A DNA stretch of 58,515 bases from the NCBI RefSeq assembly GCF_001580045.1, contig NZ_LSZP01000053.1, positions 1 through 58,515 of the forward strand, given 5' to 3'. Positions within the stretch are counted from its first letter, which is position 1. Every line of letters begins with the position of its first letter. Positions 56,381 to 58,515 of the stretch are shown piece after piece. The stretch comes from Cephaloticoccus capnophilus. Lineage in GTDB: Bacteria; Verrucomicrobiota; Verrucomicrobiia; Opitutales; Opitutaceae. The position numbers and the translations under genes are program-made. Below the pieces are notes generated by a model. The model saw only the letters and a list, made by a program, of their open reading frames with translations. It was not told where the DNA came from and made no database searches.

Positions 56381-57496
56381 GTGAAAAAAACGAAGTCCAG
56401 CAGTTCTCCCGAAGGCCCGAAGCGGATGCGCACTTGGCGCGACATCCCGCAGAATGTGACGCCGCGTGCGATGTCGCGTGTGGCGCGGCGTCGGCAGTGG
56501 CAGCGTCGGCTGCGCCGGGTGGGCTTCGCTGTGGGGCTGATCGGGCTTTGCGCGGGCGTGTTGTTTGTGGCGCACCGGCTTGCGGAGGGTGATTTGCAAC
56601 TCTCGCGTGCGAGTAATGCGGAGCCGATTCGTGAGGTCGTGCTGCGCACCGATGGTGTGCTCGACCAAGCGTGGATTATGCGGCGGCTGGCAGTGCCGCC
56701 GGAGGCGACGCTGATCGATCTAGACCTCGCGGTACTGCGCGAGCGGCTCCTCGCTGACCGGCAAGTGATTACTGCGACGCTTACGCGGAAATTTCCCGCA
56801 ACGCTCGAAGTGAGCCTTTCGGAGCGCTCGCCGGTCGCGCGCATCAATGTGCGCAGCAGCCCCGAGGAGGCCGCGCCGCGTCCGCACCTCGTCGCGCGCG
56901 ACGGTGTCGTGTATCCAGGCAGCGGCTACGATGCGCGGCTGCTCGCTGAGTTGCCTTGGCTGGGTGGGGTGCGGCTGCGGCGAGTTAGCGGCGATTCGAG
57001 TGCCGCGCAGTTTGCACCGATTTTTGGAATGCCGCTCGTGGCGGAGTTGCTCGCGACGGCGCGCAACGAGGCCCCCGCACTCTATAAAACTTGGCGCGTG
57101 GTCTCGCTCGCGCGCCTGGAGAGCGACGCGGAGATCGAGGTGAGGACGGACACGATTGATCGGATCATTTTTAATGCGCGCGAGTCGGCGGGGTTTTTGC
57201 GGCAAGTGGCACAGCTCGACCTCTTGCTCGACTCGGTGCAGCCGGACGCGGCGGGCGCGATTAGCGAAATCAACCTCGCGATTGGCCGGATGGTTGATGG
57301 GCGTATCCAAGTGCCCGTGACGTTTAAAGAGGGAGCGGGCGGAGTGGGAGGCTCGGGCGCGCGGAGTGCCGAGCTAATCGCGCCTCCTCCTCCGTCGTCG
57401 CGCCGCCAAGTCGAAAACGGTCGCTCCGGCACTGAGCGCGCGCCTAACAATTCTCTATTCTTTCACCCAACGCGTCCTTCCGCTCGTGAGTTTTGA
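56381..57496 (+). CDS. ftsQ: Cell division protein FtsQ-like
   Basis: 371 residues: a basic cytoplasmic N-terminus (about 1-47), one membrane helix (VGFAVGLIGLCAGVLFVAHRL) and a POTRA-like part (REVVLRTDGVLDQAWIMRRLAVPPEATLIDLDLAVLRERLL, split here by my reading at about residues 85-126). The FtsQ domain follows (ATLTRKFPATLEVSLSERSPVARI, about 130-155; ARDGVVYPG). The C-terminal 50 residues are Gly/Ser/Pro-rich. In other bacteria FtsQ scaffolds FtsB-FtsL at the septum. It starts with GTG at 56381, and its 3' end overlaps ftsA by 11 bp. Confidence 0.85.
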   Translation: MKKTKSSSSPEGPKRMRTWRDIPQNVTPRAMSRVARRRQWQRRLRRVGFAVGLIGLCAGVLFVAHRLAEGDLQLSRASNAEPIREVVLRTDGVLDQAWIMRRLAVPPEATLIDLDLAVLRERLLADRQVITATLTRKFPATLEVSLSERSPVARINVRSSPEEAAPRPHLVARDGVVYPGSGYDARLLAELPWLGGVRLRRVSGDSSAAQFAPIFGMPLVAELLATARNEAPALYKTWRVVSLARLESDAEIEVRTDTIDRIIFNARESAGFLRQVAQLDLLLDSVQPDAAGAISEINLAIGRMVDGRIQVPVTFKEGAGGVGGSGARSAELIAPPPPSSRRQVENGRSGTERAPNNSLFFHPTRPSAREF

Positions 57497-58515
57497 TCCC
57501 ATCACCATCGCTTCCGTCGAAGTCGGCACCTCGAAAATCGCTGTCATTTTAGCCGAATACAGTGGGGATGGTTTCCTCATCCGAGGCTGGGGCGAGTGCC
57601 GTGCACAGGGCATGCGCAAGGGAGTGGTCGTGGACTACGCGGCGTGCTCGCAGTGCACCGCGCAAGCGCTCGAAGTGGCTAAGCAAAATGCGGAGGCGGA
57701 GTCGATCGACCGCGCCTTTCTCGCGCTGACCGGTGGGCATGTGCAGGGCTTTCCCAGTGAGGCGTCGCTGGCCGTATCTTCACCGGATAACATGGTGAGC
57801 GCGCGGGAGGTCAGCCAACTTCGGCAGCTTGCGCTCGCAAAGGAGCTGCCGGAGGGGAGGACGCTTTTGCAGAGTTTGCGGCGGCCTTTTCGGCTTGATG
57901 GGCGGATGATCAGGAACTCTCCCGAGCACTTGGCGGGGCGTCGGCTGGAGCTCGGCTATTGGCTGATGCATGGAGACCAGCACCTCATTTCGACTGCCAT
58001 GCACATGGTGACCAGTTCGAATACTCCAGTCGTCGAGATGGTCCCTTCGAGCCTGTGCTCGGGCCGAGTCGTGACCTCGCGCAGGGAGCGAGAGGACGGC
58101 GTCCTCGTGCTGGATATTGGCGCGGGCACGACGGATTATGTGCTCTATCGTTATGGGGCGCCTTATGTGGCGGGCGTGGTTGCGGTGGGCGGCGATCACT
58201 TGAGTAGCGACCTGACGACGGGGCTGCGGCTCTCGGTGGGGCAGGGCGACCGGGTGAAGCTGCGTCACGGGCGAGCGACTGTGCAGTGCCGCGATAAGGC
58301 GCAACGCGTCTGGCTCGATGGCGACGGCGCGATTGGCGACCGGCAGCTTCCGCTGGTTTCCATTGAGCGAATTTTGGAGCTGCGGGTGAGGGAGCTCTTC
58401 GAGGTCGTCCACCAAAGCTTGGGTGAGGATTTTTCGCCCGAGCATTGCGCGGCGGGCGTGGTCTTGACTGGCGGCACGAGTAAGCTGCCCGGAATCGCCG
58501 ATGTGGCGGCAGAGG
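57486..58515 (+). CDS. ftsA: Cell division protein FtsA, partial (3' end outside window)
   Basis: An open frame begins with GTG at 57486, inside the end of ftsQ, and runs to the window edge without a stop (343 residues of a usual 400-420). It reads SFDPITIASVEVGTSKIAVILAEY (phosphate-1 loop), RGWGECRAQGMRKGVVVDYAACSQC, and the 1C subdomain (about 85-160). The second phosphate loop LDIGAGTTDYVLYRYG lies near 208-223, and VVLTGGTSKLPGIADVA ends the visible part. FtsA is an actin-like protein that anchors FtsZ to the membrane. ftsZ is expected just beyond the window. Confidence 0.93.
   Translation, partial: MSFDPITIASVEVGTSKIAVILAEYSGDGFLIRGWGECRAQGMRKGVVVDYAACSQCTAQALEVAKQNAEAESIDRAFLALTGGHVQGFPSEASLAVSSPDNMVSAREVSQLRQLALAKELPEGRTLLQSLRRPFRLDGRMIRNSPEHLAGRRLELGYWLMHGDQHLISTAMHMVTSSNTPVVEMVPSSLCSGRVVTSRREREDGVLVLDIGAGTTDYVLYRYGAPYVAGVVAVGGDHLSSDLTTGLRLSVGQGDRVKLRHGRATVQCRDKAQRVWLDGDGAIGDRQLPLVSIERILELRVRELFEVVHQSLGEDFSPEHCAAGVVLTGGTSKLPGIADVAAE

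Overview
This 58.5 kb window is GC-rich chromosomal DNA of a Gram-negative bacterium, most likely Verrucomicrobiota, class Opitutia. That is an inference. It rests on outer-membrane genes (bamA, skp/ompH, lpxD, a TonB-dependent receptor), a meso-diaminopimelate-type MurE, a fused MurC-MurB enzyme inside a long division and cell-wall cluster, a LysM protein between murD and ftsW, and many start codons with pyrimidine-rich leaders and no Shine-Dalgarno sequence.

Layout. 1-537: 3' end of a TonB-dependent receptor. 1077-9276: dnaB, bamA, skp, lpxD, prs and an HtrA protease (replication, outer-membrane assembly, lipid A, PRPP, envelope stress). 9531-10148: a secreted unknown protein. 10587-19517 (minus strand): hemH, a His-rich membrane protein, a CzcCBA-type metal efflux pump, a second His-rich protein and pyrE. 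19700-26558: gpmI, an 835-residue disordered and probably nucleic-acid-binding protein, and uvrB. 26641-27806: an AT-rich island with a tandem duplication of a small immunity-protein-like gene. 28006-30717: ychF, then rpsP-trmD-rplS. 31299-39182: transketolase and a complete multidrug-type RND efflux operon. 39760-58515: a dcw cluster (mraZ, rsmH, ftsL, ftsI, murE, murF, mraY, murD, LysM protein, ftsW, murG, murC/B, ddl, ftsQ, ftsA) that runs off the window, with a clear MraZ operator in front of mraZ.

The most unusual feature is a modular repeat of about 300-340 bp, present four times in intergenic spaces (10251-10563, 24007-24342, 30869-31164, 39258-39564, the last inverted). Each copy is bounded by CCACTRCGCGTGG and its reverse complement. 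Inside lie a conserved core of about 90 bp and several long hairpins whose stems change sequence between copies while keeping their pairing. The end hairpins are interchangeable between copies. A piece of one of them appears to sit in frame inside murG. I do not recognise this family. It looks like a non-autonomous, MITE/REPIN-like mobile element or a structured RNA element.

The cell-wall genes form a nearly continuous, often translationally coupled set (ATGA overlaps at ftsW/murG, murG/murCB and murCB/ddl, and a GTGA overlap at murE/murF) that takes UDP-MurNAc to lipid II and on to septal synthesis. The two RND systems are separate. One has His-rich accessory proteins and a His-tailed adaptor, which points to divalent metal export. 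The other is a standard drug/solute exporter.
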